A DNA stretch of 10,318 nt from Phenylobacterium sp. (GTDB lineage: Bacteria > Pseudomonadota > Alphaproteobacteria > Caulobacterales > Caulobacteraceae): the NCBI GenBank assembly GCA_028291285.1, contig JAQGIJ010000415.1, positions 1 through 10,318 of the forward strand, read 5' to 3'. The number at the start of each line of letters is the position of its first letter. Position 1 is the stretch's first letter. A model generated the notes under the pieces. That model ran no database searches. It was given only the letters and a program-made list of their open reading frames with translations, and was not told the DNA's origin. The position numbers and the translations under genes are program-made. This document shows positions 1-6,056 of this stretch, one piece after another.

Positions 1-453
1 CGCATGCGCGATGTCGGCGTCCGTGAGCAGCAGGTATTTCGGCGGTACGGCCTGCGCCTTGGCCCGCGCCACGCCCTGCGACATCGCCCAGAGCTTGCCG
101 GTCCAGCCGCTCGGCAGCGGCGCGCCCCTGAGGATCTCCAGGCGCTCGGCGGTCCCCAGCCGCGCCGCCGCGGTGCGCGCCGCTTGCGCCGTGCCGTCGG
201 CGCTGTCGTCGTCGACAAGAATCACTCGGAACGGGCCTGGGTAGTCCTGCGCCAGCAGGCTGCCGAGGGAGGCGGCGATGACGTCCGCCTCGTCCCGCGC
301 CGGCACGACCGCGGTCACGGCGGGCCAGACCGCCGGCGCCGGCGCAGCCGGTTCGTCGGTGTCGGCCGCCCGCCAGAACCCTCCGCGCGCGACCAGCAGA
401 TAGGCCCACACCGCGAGCGCCAGGGCGCCGACGCCGATGACTACGGCGGTCAT
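1..453 (-). CDS. hpnB: HpnB, hopene-associated glycosyltransferase (N-terminal 151 aa; cut by left edge)
   Basis: Family 2 glycosyltransferase of the hopanoid-associated HpnB type. Only the first 151 codons are present; the family is usually about 380-390 residues, so more than half lies beyond base 1. Residues 3-22 form an N-terminal membrane helix, followed by an Ala/Pro-rich linker and a cytosolic GT-A fold. Visible motifs are VPARDE (50-55), the nucleotide-binding VDDDSADGT (80-88), GWTGKLWA (116-123) and the DxD-type DADIAHA at the end (145-151). The ATG at 453-451 shares one base with the hpnA stop (TGATG), which fixes the start and implies coupled translation. HpnB is assumed to transfer a sugar during hopanoid head-group formation, but its acceptor is not firmly established; HpnI is the enzyme shown to glycosylate BHT. 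The family call is firm because of DADIAH and GWTGKLWA; the exact reaction is inference. Confidence 0.92.
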   Translation of the reverse strand, partial: MTAVVIGVGALALAVWAYLLVARGGFWRAADTDEPAAPAPAVWPAVTAVVPARDEADVIAASLGSLLAQDYPGPFRVILVDDDSADGTAQAARTAAARLGTAERLEILRGAPLPSGWTGKLWAMSQGVARAKAQAVPPKYLLLTDADIAHA

Positions 454-1514
454 CAGAGATAGCCGTGCGCGGCGAACCAGGCGATCGCCTCGCGCAGCGC
501 CTCGACATAGGGCCGCGCCACATAGCCCAGCTCGCGCTCCGCCTTGGCGGAGCTGAAGTACATGTGATGGCTCGCCATCTTCAGCGAATCCTTGGTGAGG
601 AAGGGCTCTCGGCCGGTGATGCGCGCGGCGAGCTCCGCGACCTCCGCCAGAGGATAGAGCGGGCGGATGGGCAGCTTCAAGCGGGGCGGCGGCCGGCCGG
701 TGAGGGCGGCGATCTGGGCCAGCATCTCGCCCAGCGACACGTCCTGGCCGCCCAGCACATAGCGCTCGCCGATGCGGCCGGCCTCGAGCGCCAGCAGGTG
801 ACCCTGGGCGACGTCGTCGACGTGGACGAGGTTGAGGCCGGTGTCCACATAGGCCGGCATGCGTCCGCGGGCCGCCTCCACTACGATCCGGCCGGTGGGC
901 GTCGGCTTGACGTCACGCGGGCCGATGGGCGTCGAAGGGCTGACGATCACCGCCGGCAGGCCTTCCTCGGCCACATAGCACTCGACCCGCCGCTCGGCGG
1001 CCACCTTGCTGCGCTTGTAGGCGCCGATCGCCTCGGCCTCGCCGAGCGGGCCGCTCTCGTCGCCGGGCGAGCCGTCCTCCGGGATCCGCAGGGTGGCGAC
1101 GCTGCTGGTGTAGACGACGCGCTCCACGCCGGCGTCCCGCGCCGCCTCCATCACCGCCGTCACCCCGGCCAGGTTGTTGCGCACGATCTCCTCCGGATCG
1201 CGGGCCCAGAGGCGATAGTCGGCCGCCACATGGAAGACGAACCGGCAGCCGCGCAGGGCCTCGGCCATGCCGGCCGGGTCGCGCATGTCGCCCACCGCCA
1301 CCTGGGCGTCGAGGCCCTCCAGGTTGGTGCGCGGACTGCTCGGGCGCACCAGCACGCGCACGTCGGCGCCGCGGTCGGCCAGCGCGCGCGCCACGGCCGA
1401 GCCGACGAAGCCCGAGGCCCCGGTGACCAATACCGGCGCGCCGGTCAGGTCGAGGCGCGGCGTCCCCGCGCCTTGCGGCGCGGGGCGGCTGTCGAGCCGG
1501 CTGGGGGCGGTCAT
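453..1514 (-). CDS. hpnA: HpnA, hopanoid-associated NAD(P)-dependent sugar epimerase/dehydratase
   Basis: Extended short-chain dehydrogenase/reductase of 353 residues, cytosolic, resembling nucleotide-sugar epimerases and dihydroflavonol reductases. The Rossmann glycine motif TGASGFVG is at 31-38, an acidic cofactor segment GDMRDP at 75-80, the active-site Ser in VVYTSSVA (133-140), and the catalytic YxxxK is Y166/K170 (AYKRSK). The C-terminal half carries the substrate-side motifs typical of HpnA (NLVHVDDVA, YVLGGQ). The ATG at 1514-1512 overlaps the mlaA stop as ATGA. It gives a slightly long, low-complexity N-terminus of about 25 residues before the fold; the family is usually about 330 residues. 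The frame stays open far upstream, but that stretch is an antisense-style by-product of G+C bias over mlaA. HpnA is found next to hpnB in many hopanoid clusters; its substrate is unproven and may be the sugar destined for the BHT head group. Confidence 0.93.
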   Translation of the reverse strand: MTAPSRLDSRPAPQGAGTPRLDLTGAPVLVTGASGFVGSAVARALADRGADVRVLVRPSSPRTNLEGLDAQVAVGDMRDPAGMAEALRGCRFVFHVAADYRLWARDPEEIVRNNLAGVTAVMEAARDAGVERVVYTSSVATLRIPEDGSPGDESGPLGEAEAIGAYKRSKVAAERRVECYVAEEGLPAVIVSPSTPIGPRDVKPTPTGRIVVEAARGRMPAYVDTGLNLVHVDDVAQGHLLALEAGRIGERYVLGGQDVSLGEMLAQIAALTGRPPPRLKLPIRPLYPLAEVAELAARITGREPFLTKDSLKMASHHMYFSSAKAERELGYVARPYVEALREAIAWFAAHGYL

Positions 1515-2446
1515 GGGGAGGGCGAAGGCTGCGGTGGTAGAGCAGGCGAAGGGGCGGGCTGCGCCGGCGGCAGCGGTGACTCGGCGGGCGGTGGCGAGGC
1601 CGGCAGCGCTGGCGGCGGCGGGACGTCGGGGGACGCCGGCGCGGCGGGAACGGTCTGGTCCTGCGGCATGGGCGGCGTGGCGCCGGGTAAGAGCGGGGCC
1701 GCCGGCGTGGCGGGTTCGTCGAAGCTCGGCAGTTCGCCAATGTTGTCGGCGGGCTTGCCCCGGATCTGCGCCTCCCGGTTCTGCAGATAATAGGAGCGGA
1801 TCGTCGCGTAGGGATCGGTGGAGGTCTGGACGACCGTCATCAGCTCCTGCTGCGCCTCGACCCGCCGGTCGATCCCGTCCACCACGGTCGTGGTGATCTG
1901 TATCGCGCTCCTGCCCCTGAACCTGGCGTAGGTCAGGGGATCGAGGCCGATGTCGGCGGCGCTGCCGAAGACGTCGCGCACCGTGCTCGGCCCGAACAGC
2001 GGCAGGAAGAGATAGGGCCCGGGGTGGGCGCCCGCCCGCCCCAGCGTCATCCCGAAGTCGTTGTCGTGGTGCGGCAGCCCGCCCTTCTTGGCGACGTCTG
2101 CGATGCCCCCGATCCCGGCCGTGCTGTTGAGGGTGAACCGCGCCACGGTCCCGGCCGCCGTGGCCACATGCCCCTGCAGCATGTCGTTGGCGAAGACCAC
2201 CGGCTCGCCGAGGTTGCGGCTGAAGTTCCGCAGCGCCTTGCGCAGGAGCTTGGGCAGCTTGCTGTAGACGTAGGCGAGCGGGCCCACCACGGTCCGGTCG
2301 AGGCCCGATTCGATGGCGAAGAAGCCCCGGTTCATGCGTTCCCACGGATCTCCGGGAGCGCCCCGCGCCAGGCAGGGGCCCGCCGCGAGCTGGAACGCCG
2401 CCGTCGCGGCGAGCAGAAGCTGAACACGCGGATGGCCGGGACGCAT
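1511..2446 (-). CDS. mlaA: MlaA/VacJ-family outer-membrane lipid-asymmetry protein with proline-rich tail
   Basis: A 311-residue MlaA (VacJ) family protein, envelope-located. In the known Mla system MlaA sits in the outer membrane with a porin and passes mislocalised phospholipids to MlaC. Family signatures are DPWERMNR (33-40), NDFGMTLG, and GPYLFLPLFGPSTVRD. Residues 1-27 look like a signal peptide (RVQLLLAATAAFQLAAG core). The only nearby cysteine, C25, is preceded by AAGP, a poor lipobox because Pro is at -1, so cleavage by signal peptidase I after CLA (25-27) is as likely as lipidation. The conserved domain ends near residue 244; residues 245-311 are an Ala/Pro/Ser tail absent from typical members of about 250 aa. 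The start is chosen because GAGGAG lies just upstream and the signal peptide follows. It heads the leftward unit with hpnA and hpnB, suggesting a role in hopanoid or lipid placement (inference). Confidence 0.9.
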   Translation of the reverse strand: MRPGHPRVQLLLAATAAFQLAAGPCLARGAPGDPWERMNRGFFAIESGLDRTVVGPLAYVYSKLPKLLRKALRNFSRNLGEPVVFANDMLQGHVATAAGTVARFTLNSTAGIGGIADVAKKGGLPHHDNDFGMTLGRAGAHPGPYLFLPLFGPSTVRDVFGSAADIGLDPLTYARFRGRSAIQITTTVVDGIDRRVEAQQELMTVVQTSTDPYATIRSYYLQNREAQIRGKPADNIGELPSFDEPATPAAPLLPGATPPMPQDQTVPAAPASPDVPPPPALPASPPPAESPLPPAQPAPSPALPPQPSPSP

Positions 2447-2449
2447 GCG

Positions 2450-2455
2450 CTCCTC
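2450..2455 (-). promoter_or_regulatory. Ribosome binding site of the mlaA-like gene
   Basis: GAGGAG read on the minus strand, 3 nt before the ATG at 2446 (5 nt if counted from GAGG). It supports this ATG over upstream in-frame codons that would put charged, non-signal-like residues before the signal peptide. Confidence 0.55.
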
Positions 2456-2557
2456 GCAGGCTGTTCGCGCTCGGTGGCGGGGCCGAGCCGGGGCGGCTAT
2501 GGATCGTCGACTACCAGCGCGGCGCTGACGCGAAAAGCCCACGGCGCGCATCAAAGC

Positions 2558-2562
2558 AGGGA
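2558..2562 (+). promoter_or_regulatory. Ribosome binding site deciding the GTG start of hpnI
   Basis: AGGGA, 4 nt before GTG at 2567-2569. No ATG occurs between here and the first hydrophobic helix, so this site settles the GTG start. Confidence 0.55.
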
Positions 2563-2566
2563 CCAC

Positions 2567-3715
2567 GTGGATCAGCCACTCGAAATCACCGGCGCCCTGT
2601 TCCTCGTGCTCGCCCTGGCCGGCTCCGCCTATCTCGTGTTCGCCGGCCTGAGCACCCGCGCCTTCCTGCGCGGCGGGCCGGTCGAGCGGCGGCCGGCGCC
2701 GGCGCCGGCGGTGACGCTGCTGAAGCCGCTGCACGGCGATGAGCCGGGGCTGGAGGCCGCGCTCGCCAGCTTCCTCCGCCAGGACTATCCGGGCGAGACC
2801 CAGGTCGTGCTCGGCCTGCAGGCCGCCGACGATCCCGCCCGCCGCGTCGCCGAGCGCCTGCGCGAGGCCCATCCGCACCGCGACGTCTGCCTTGTGGTCG
2901 ATCCGCGCAGCCACGGCGCCAACCGCAAGATCTCCAACCTCATCAACATGGCCGCCCGGGCCCGCCACGACGTCCTCGTGCTCTCCGACAGCGACATCGC
3001 CGTGCCGGCGGACTATCTCAGCCGCGTGGTGCAGAGCCTCGAAGGCAAGGGCGTCGGGGTGGTGAGCTGCCCCTACTACGGCGAGGCCCGGGCAGGCCTC
3101 TGGTCGCGTCTGGCCGCCATGGGTCTGACCTACCAGTTCCTGCCCAGCGTGGTGGTCGGCGTCTCGCTCGGCCTGGCGCAGCCCTGCATGGGCTCGACCA
3201 TCGCGCTTCGCCGCGAGGTGCTGCAGAAGATTGGCGGCTTCGAGACCTTCGCCGACCAGTTGGCCGACGACTACGCCCTTGGCGCGGCGGTGCGGGCGGC
3301 GGGCTACAAGAGCCTGGCGCCCCCGGTGCTGGTGGCCCACGGCTGCGCCGACGCCAGCCTGCGCCAGCTCATGGCGCACGAGCTCAGATGGGCGCGGACG
3401 GTGCGCGGGGTGGATCCGGCCGGCTTCTTCGGCAGCGCAATCACCCACGCGGTGGTGCTGGCCCTGATCGGGGTCGGGCTCACGGGCGCAGCGCCGCCTG
3501 CGCTCGCCGTGCTGGCCATCGCCGTGGCCTGCCGGCTGTGGATGATACGCCAGGTGAAACTGGTCACGCCGTCTGCGAATGACGCATGGTGGCTGTTCCC
3601 GGCGCGGGATATATTGTCCTTCGCGGTGTTCGCAGGTTCATTCTTCGTGCGCGTCGTCGACTGGCGGGGCGCGAGGTTCCGCGTCGACCCACGCGGTGGC
3701 CTGTCTGGCATATAG
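2567..3715 (+). CDS. hpnI: HpnI, BHT N-acetylglucosaminyltransferase (ceramide-glucosyltransferase-like)
   Basis: Membrane glycosyltransferase of 382 residues, the usual HpnI length. In published genetic work HpnI adds N-acetylglucosamine to bacteriohopanetetrol, the first step of cyclitol-ether formation. Residues 7-27 are an N-terminal membrane helix; the cytosolic GT domain follows, with LLKPLHGDE (51-59), an acidic pair in AADDP (86-90), DSD (141-143), the catalytic-base region ADDYALG (233-239) and HELRWART (271-278). The last corresponds to the (Q/R)xxRW signature of ceramide glucosyltransferases, with His at the first position. Two or three hydrophobic segments (about 292-323 and 346-362) anchor the C-terminus. 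The GTG start follows AGGGA; the long open frame upstream is non-coding. The TAG stop is 7 nt before hpnJ, so the two are co-transcribed. Confidence 0.93.
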   Translation: MDQPLEITGALFLVLALAGSAYLVFAGLSTRAFLRGGPVERRPAPAPAVTLLKPLHGDEPGLEAALASFLRQDYPGETQVVLGLQAADDPARRVAERLREAHPHRDVCLVVDPRSHGANRKISNLINMAARARHDVLVLSDSDIAVPADYLSRVVQSLEGKGVGVVSCPYYGEARAGLWSRLAAMGLTYQFLPSVVVGVSLGLAQPCMGSTIALRREVLQKIGGFETFADQLADDYALGAAVRAAGYKSLAPPVLVAHGCADASLRQLMAHELRWARTVRGVDPAGFFGSAITHAVVLALIGVGLTGAAPPALAVLAIAVACRLWMIRQVKLVTPSANDAWWLFPARDILSFAVFAGSFFVRVVDWRGARFRVDPRGGLSGI

Positions 3716-3717
3716 GA
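3714..3717 (+). promoter_or_regulatory. Ribosome binding site of hpnJ inside the hpnI stop
   Basis: AGGA begins within the hpnI TAG stop and lies 5 nt before the hpnJ ATG. Ribosomes ending hpnI would be placed to restart on hpnJ, which supports this start over upstream in-frame codons. Confidence 0.5.
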
Positions 3718-3722
3718 TCCGG

Positions 3723-5156
3723 ATGCTTCGTACCCTCTTTCTCCAGGCGCCCTCCTTCGACGGCTTCGACGGCGGCGCCGGCTCGCGCTACCAGGCCAAG
3801 CGCGAGATCCGCTCGTTCTGGTTCCCCACCTGGCTCGCCCAGCCGGCCGCCCTGGTGCCCGGCTCCAAGCTGATCGACGCCCCGCCGGCGGGGATCGGCC
3901 TGCAGGAGGTCGTGGCCCAGGCCAAGGACTTCGATCTGTTGGTGGTGCACACCTCGGTTCCCTCCTTCGCCAGCGACGTGAAGTGCGTCGAGGCGATGAA
4001 GGCGGCCAACCCGGACCTGAAGGTCGGCCTGATCGGGGCCAAGGTGGCGGTCAAGGCCGACGAGAGCCTGCAGGAGGCGCCGGCCATCGACTTCGTCTGC
4101 CGCAACGAGTTCGACTTCACCGTCAAGGAGGTCGCCGACGGGCGGCCCTGGAACGAGATCCTCGGCCTCAGCTACCGCGACGCCGCCGGCCAGGTGGTCC
4201 ACAACCCGGAGCGGCCGGTGCTGGAGGACATGGACGCGCTGCCGTCGGTGATCGACGTCTACCGGCGCGACCTGAAGATCGAGGACTACTTCATCGGCTA
4301 CCTGAAGCACCCCTACATCTCGGTCTACACCGGGCGCGGGTGCAAATCGCGCTGCACCTTCTGCCTCTGGCCGCAGACCGTCGGCGGCCACCGCTACCGC
4401 ACCCGCTCGGTGGACAACGTGGTCGCCGAGATCGCCGAGGCCAAGCGCCTGTTCCCGCAGGTGAAGGAGTTCTTCTTCGACGACGACACCTTCACCGATG
4501 ACCTGCCGCGGGCCGAGGCCATCGCCGAAGGGCTGGGCAAGCTCGGCGTCACCTGGTCCTGCAACGCCAAGGCCAACGTGCCGCGCAAGACGCTGGAGAA
4601 GCTGAAGGCCGGGGGCCTGCGCCTCCTGCTGGTCGGCTATGAGAGCGGCGACCAGCAGATCCTCTACAACATCAAGAAGGGCATGCGTATCGAGGTCGCC
4701 GAGCGCTTCACCCGGGATTGCCACGACGTCGGGATCGCCATCCACGGCACCTTTATCCTGGGACTGCCGGGCGAGACCCACGAGACGATCCAGCAGACCA
4801 TCGACTGGGCCTGCAAGATCAACCCGCACACCATCCAGGTGTCGCTGGCGGCGCCGTATCCGGGGACCTTCCTCTACGACCAGGCGGTGGAGAACGGCTG
4901 GCTGGACGCGAAGAACGCCGAGCTGGTGGACGCGCACGGCATCCAGATCGCGCCGCTGCACTATCCGCACCTCAGCCACGAGGAGATCTTCCAGTCGGTC
5001 GAGATCTTCTACAAGCGGTTCTATTTCCGGCCGCGGAAGATCGGCGCGATCGTCGGCGAGATGGTCCGCGACTTCGACATGATGAAGCGGCGCCTGCGCG
5101 AAGGCGTGGAGTTCTTCGACTTCCTGCGCGAGCGCAAGCAGGCCGCGGCGGCCTGA
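3723..5156 (+). CDS. hpnJ: HpnJ, hopanoid radical SAM protein (cyclitol ether-forming, B12-binding-type N-terminus)
   Basis: Radical S-adenosylmethionine enzyme of 477 residues, the normal HpnJ length. Published mutant work assigns HpnJ the ring contraction that turns the glucosamine of BHT into the five-membered cyclitol ether. Residues 1 to about 135 form a cobalamin-binding-like Rossmann domain (DLLVVHTSVPSF, VGLIGAKVAV) without an obvious DxHxxG cobalt-ligating motif. The radical SAM domain starts near 198 (YISVYTGRGC), with the iron-sulfur cysteines C207, C211 and C214 in CKSRCTFC, followed by SAM-pocket segments FFFDDDTFT, LLLVGYESGD and GTFILGLPGE. The C-terminal region (about 400-477) is family-specific and rich in aromatic and basic residues. 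The start is fixed by AGGA 5 nt upstream. It acts on the product of HpnK, although its gene lies before hpnK. Intact as read. Confidence 0.95.
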   Translation: MLRTLFLQAPSFDGFDGGAGSRYQAKREIRSFWFPTWLAQPAALVPGSKLIDAPPAGIGLQEVVAQAKDFDLLVVHTSVPSFASDVKCVEAMKAANPDLKVGLIGAKVAVKADESLQEAPAIDFVCRNEFDFTVKEVADGRPWNEILGLSYRDAAGQVVHNPERPVLEDMDALPSVIDVYRRDLKIEDYFIGYLKHPYISVYTGRGCKSRCTFCLWPQTVGGHRYRTRSVDNVVAEIAEAKRLFPQVKEFFFDDDTFTDDLPRAEAIAEGLGKLGVTWSCNAKANVPRKTLEKLKAGGLRLLLVGYESGDQQILYNIKKGMRIEVAERFTRDCHDVGIAIHGTFILGLPGETHETIQQTIDWACKINPHTIQVSLAAPYPGTFLYDQAVENGWLDAKNAELVDAHGIQIAPLHYPHLSHEEIFQSVEIFYKRFYFRPRKIGAIVGEMVRDFDMMKRRLREGVEFFDFLRERKQAAAA

Positions 5157-5193
5157 GCCGGCGGCCGGCGGCGGGCCGCTGGCGAAGGCAGCG

Positions 5194-6033
5194 ATGAAGC
5201 AGCTGATCGTCACCGCCGACGACTTCGGCGCGGCCCTGGCCGTCAACGCGGCCGTGGAGCGCGCCCACGCCGAGGGCGTGCTCACCGCCGCCAGCCTGAT
5301 GGCAGGCGCGCCGGCCGCCGCCGACGCGGTCGCCCGCGCCCGACGGCTGCCGGGCCTGCGGGTGGGCCTGCACGTGGTGCTGACGGACGGCCGCCCAGTC
5401 AGCGACCCGGCCGCCATCCCCGATCTTGTGGGCGCCGACGGCCGCTTCCGCGACGACATGGCGGCGATGGGCGCGGAGATCTTCTAACGTCCCGCGGTGG
5501 GGCGTCAGCTGGAGGCCGAGGTCCTGGCCCAGTTCGAGGCCTTCGCCGCGACCGGCCTGCCGCTGGACCACGTCAACGCGCACAAGCACTACCACCTGCA
5601 TCCGACCATCCTGGACGCGCTCCTGCGGATCGGGCGGCGATTTGGCATGGCCGCGGTCCGGGCGCCGGTCGAACCGCGCGCGACGTTGGCCCTGGCGGAG
5701 CCCGGGTCGCGGCCTGCGGCGGCCTGGCTCAGCGGGCCGTGGGCTGAGCTGGCGCGGCGGCGCATCCGCGGGGAGGGTTTCCGCGTCCCGGACCAGGTCT
5801 TCGGCCTGCGCTGGTCAGGCGCGATGGACGCCCGCCGGCTGGGCGCGCTGATCCGGCACTTGCCTCCGGGCCTCAGCGAGATCTACCTCCATCCGGCGAC
5901 GGCCGACGCCTATGAGGGCAGCGCGGCCGGATATGGCTACGTCGAGGAGTTCCAGGCGCTGCTCGACCCGCAGGTCATCGCCGCGGCGCGCCGCGAGGGC
6001 GTGGCGCTCGGCGGGTTTGCGGATTTCGCCTGA
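5194..6033 (+). pseudogene. hpnK: HpnK, hopanoid N-acetylglucosamine deacetylase (YdjC family), broken by an in-frame TAA
   Basis: YdjC-type deacetylase that in published work removes the acetyl group from GlcNAc-BHT to give BHT-glucosamine. The frame from ATG 5194 (GAAGG 5 nt upstream) to TGA 6033 is 280 codons, the usual HpnK length, but codon 98 is TAA (5485-5487). There is no frameshift: homologous sequence resumes in the same frame as RPAV then RQLEAEVLAQFEAF. The upstream piece (97 aa) has metal-site D9/D10 (TADDFG) and H60 (GLHVVLTDGRP). The downstream piece has the His-rich HVNAHKHYHLHP (126-137) and the C-terminal barrel ending GGFADFA. Neither piece holds the whole Asp-His-His site. 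A GTG at 5497 could reopen the frame but has no Shine-Dalgarno sequence at normal distance. The rest of the frame shows no decay, so this is a very recent nonsense mutation or a base-call error. Two interacting fragments are less likely. Confidence 0.85.
5485..5487 (+). other. In-frame nonsense codon interrupting hpnK
   Basis: TAA at codon 98 of the otherwise open hpnK frame, in the context ATC TTC TAA CGT CCC. Of the sense codons one base away, TAC (Tyr) is the only one that fits the strong C/G third-position preference of the neighbouring genes, so TAC to TAA is the most likely event (inference). The next base is C, and I see no structure pointing to recoding. Confidence 0.85.
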
Positions 6034-6042
6034 GCCGATCGG

Positions 6043-6049
6043 AAGGAGG
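6043..6049 (+). promoter_or_regulatory. Strong ribosome binding site of the ferritin-like gene
   Basis: AAGGAGG, a near-perfect anti-16S match, 7 nt before the ATG at 6057. It is the best Shine-Dalgarno sequence in the window. It lies just past the hpnK stop and makes the downstream gene's translation independent of hpnK. Confidence 0.75.
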
Positions 6050-6056
6050 GCTCGCC

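Larger units (their letters stand above)
2447..2566. promoter_or_regulatory. Divergent intergenic region between mlaA and hpnI
   Basis: About 120 bp lie between the two divergent start codons. It is the only gap in the window large enough for promoters of both units, so transcription of mlaA-hpnA-hpnB and of hpnI-hpnJ-hpnK-(ferritin-like)-hpnL probably starts here. Its middle and hpnI-proximal part contain the least G+C-rich words of the region (ggctatggatcg, cgaaaagccc, catcaaagc). I could not identify a convincing -35/-10 pair, an ECF sigma-factor motif or an operator dyad. The role is inferred from position only. Confidence 0.4.

Noticed and set aside
465..1790. 441-codon open frame on the plus strand opposite hpnA
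   Set aside because: Composition is Gly/Arg/His-rich with no domain, and it mirrors codon positions of hpnA, which has clear SDR motifs and coupled neighbours.
2024..2566. In-frame extension of hpnI upstream to 2024
   Set aside because: It overlaps mlaA antisense, shows no domain, and the GTG at 2567 with AGGGA leads directly into the expected N-terminal helix.
5148..5179. GC-rich inverted repeat (GCGGCC / GGCCGC) between hpnJ and hpnK as a terminator or attenuator
   Set aside because: No T-tract, and words made only of G and C form such repeats by chance at this composition; not distinguishable from background.
3564..5459. 631-codon open frame on the minus strand opposite hpnJ and part of hpnK
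   Set aside because: Antisense frame kept open by high G+C; no motif, no ribosome binding site, and hpnJ on the other strand is unmistakable.
5497..6033. Separate gene for the downstream half of hpnK starting at GTG 5497
   Set aside because: No Shine-Dalgarno at suitable distance, it would begin in mid-domain, and it lacks the TADDFG metal-binding half; a nonsense-interrupted hpnK is simpler.
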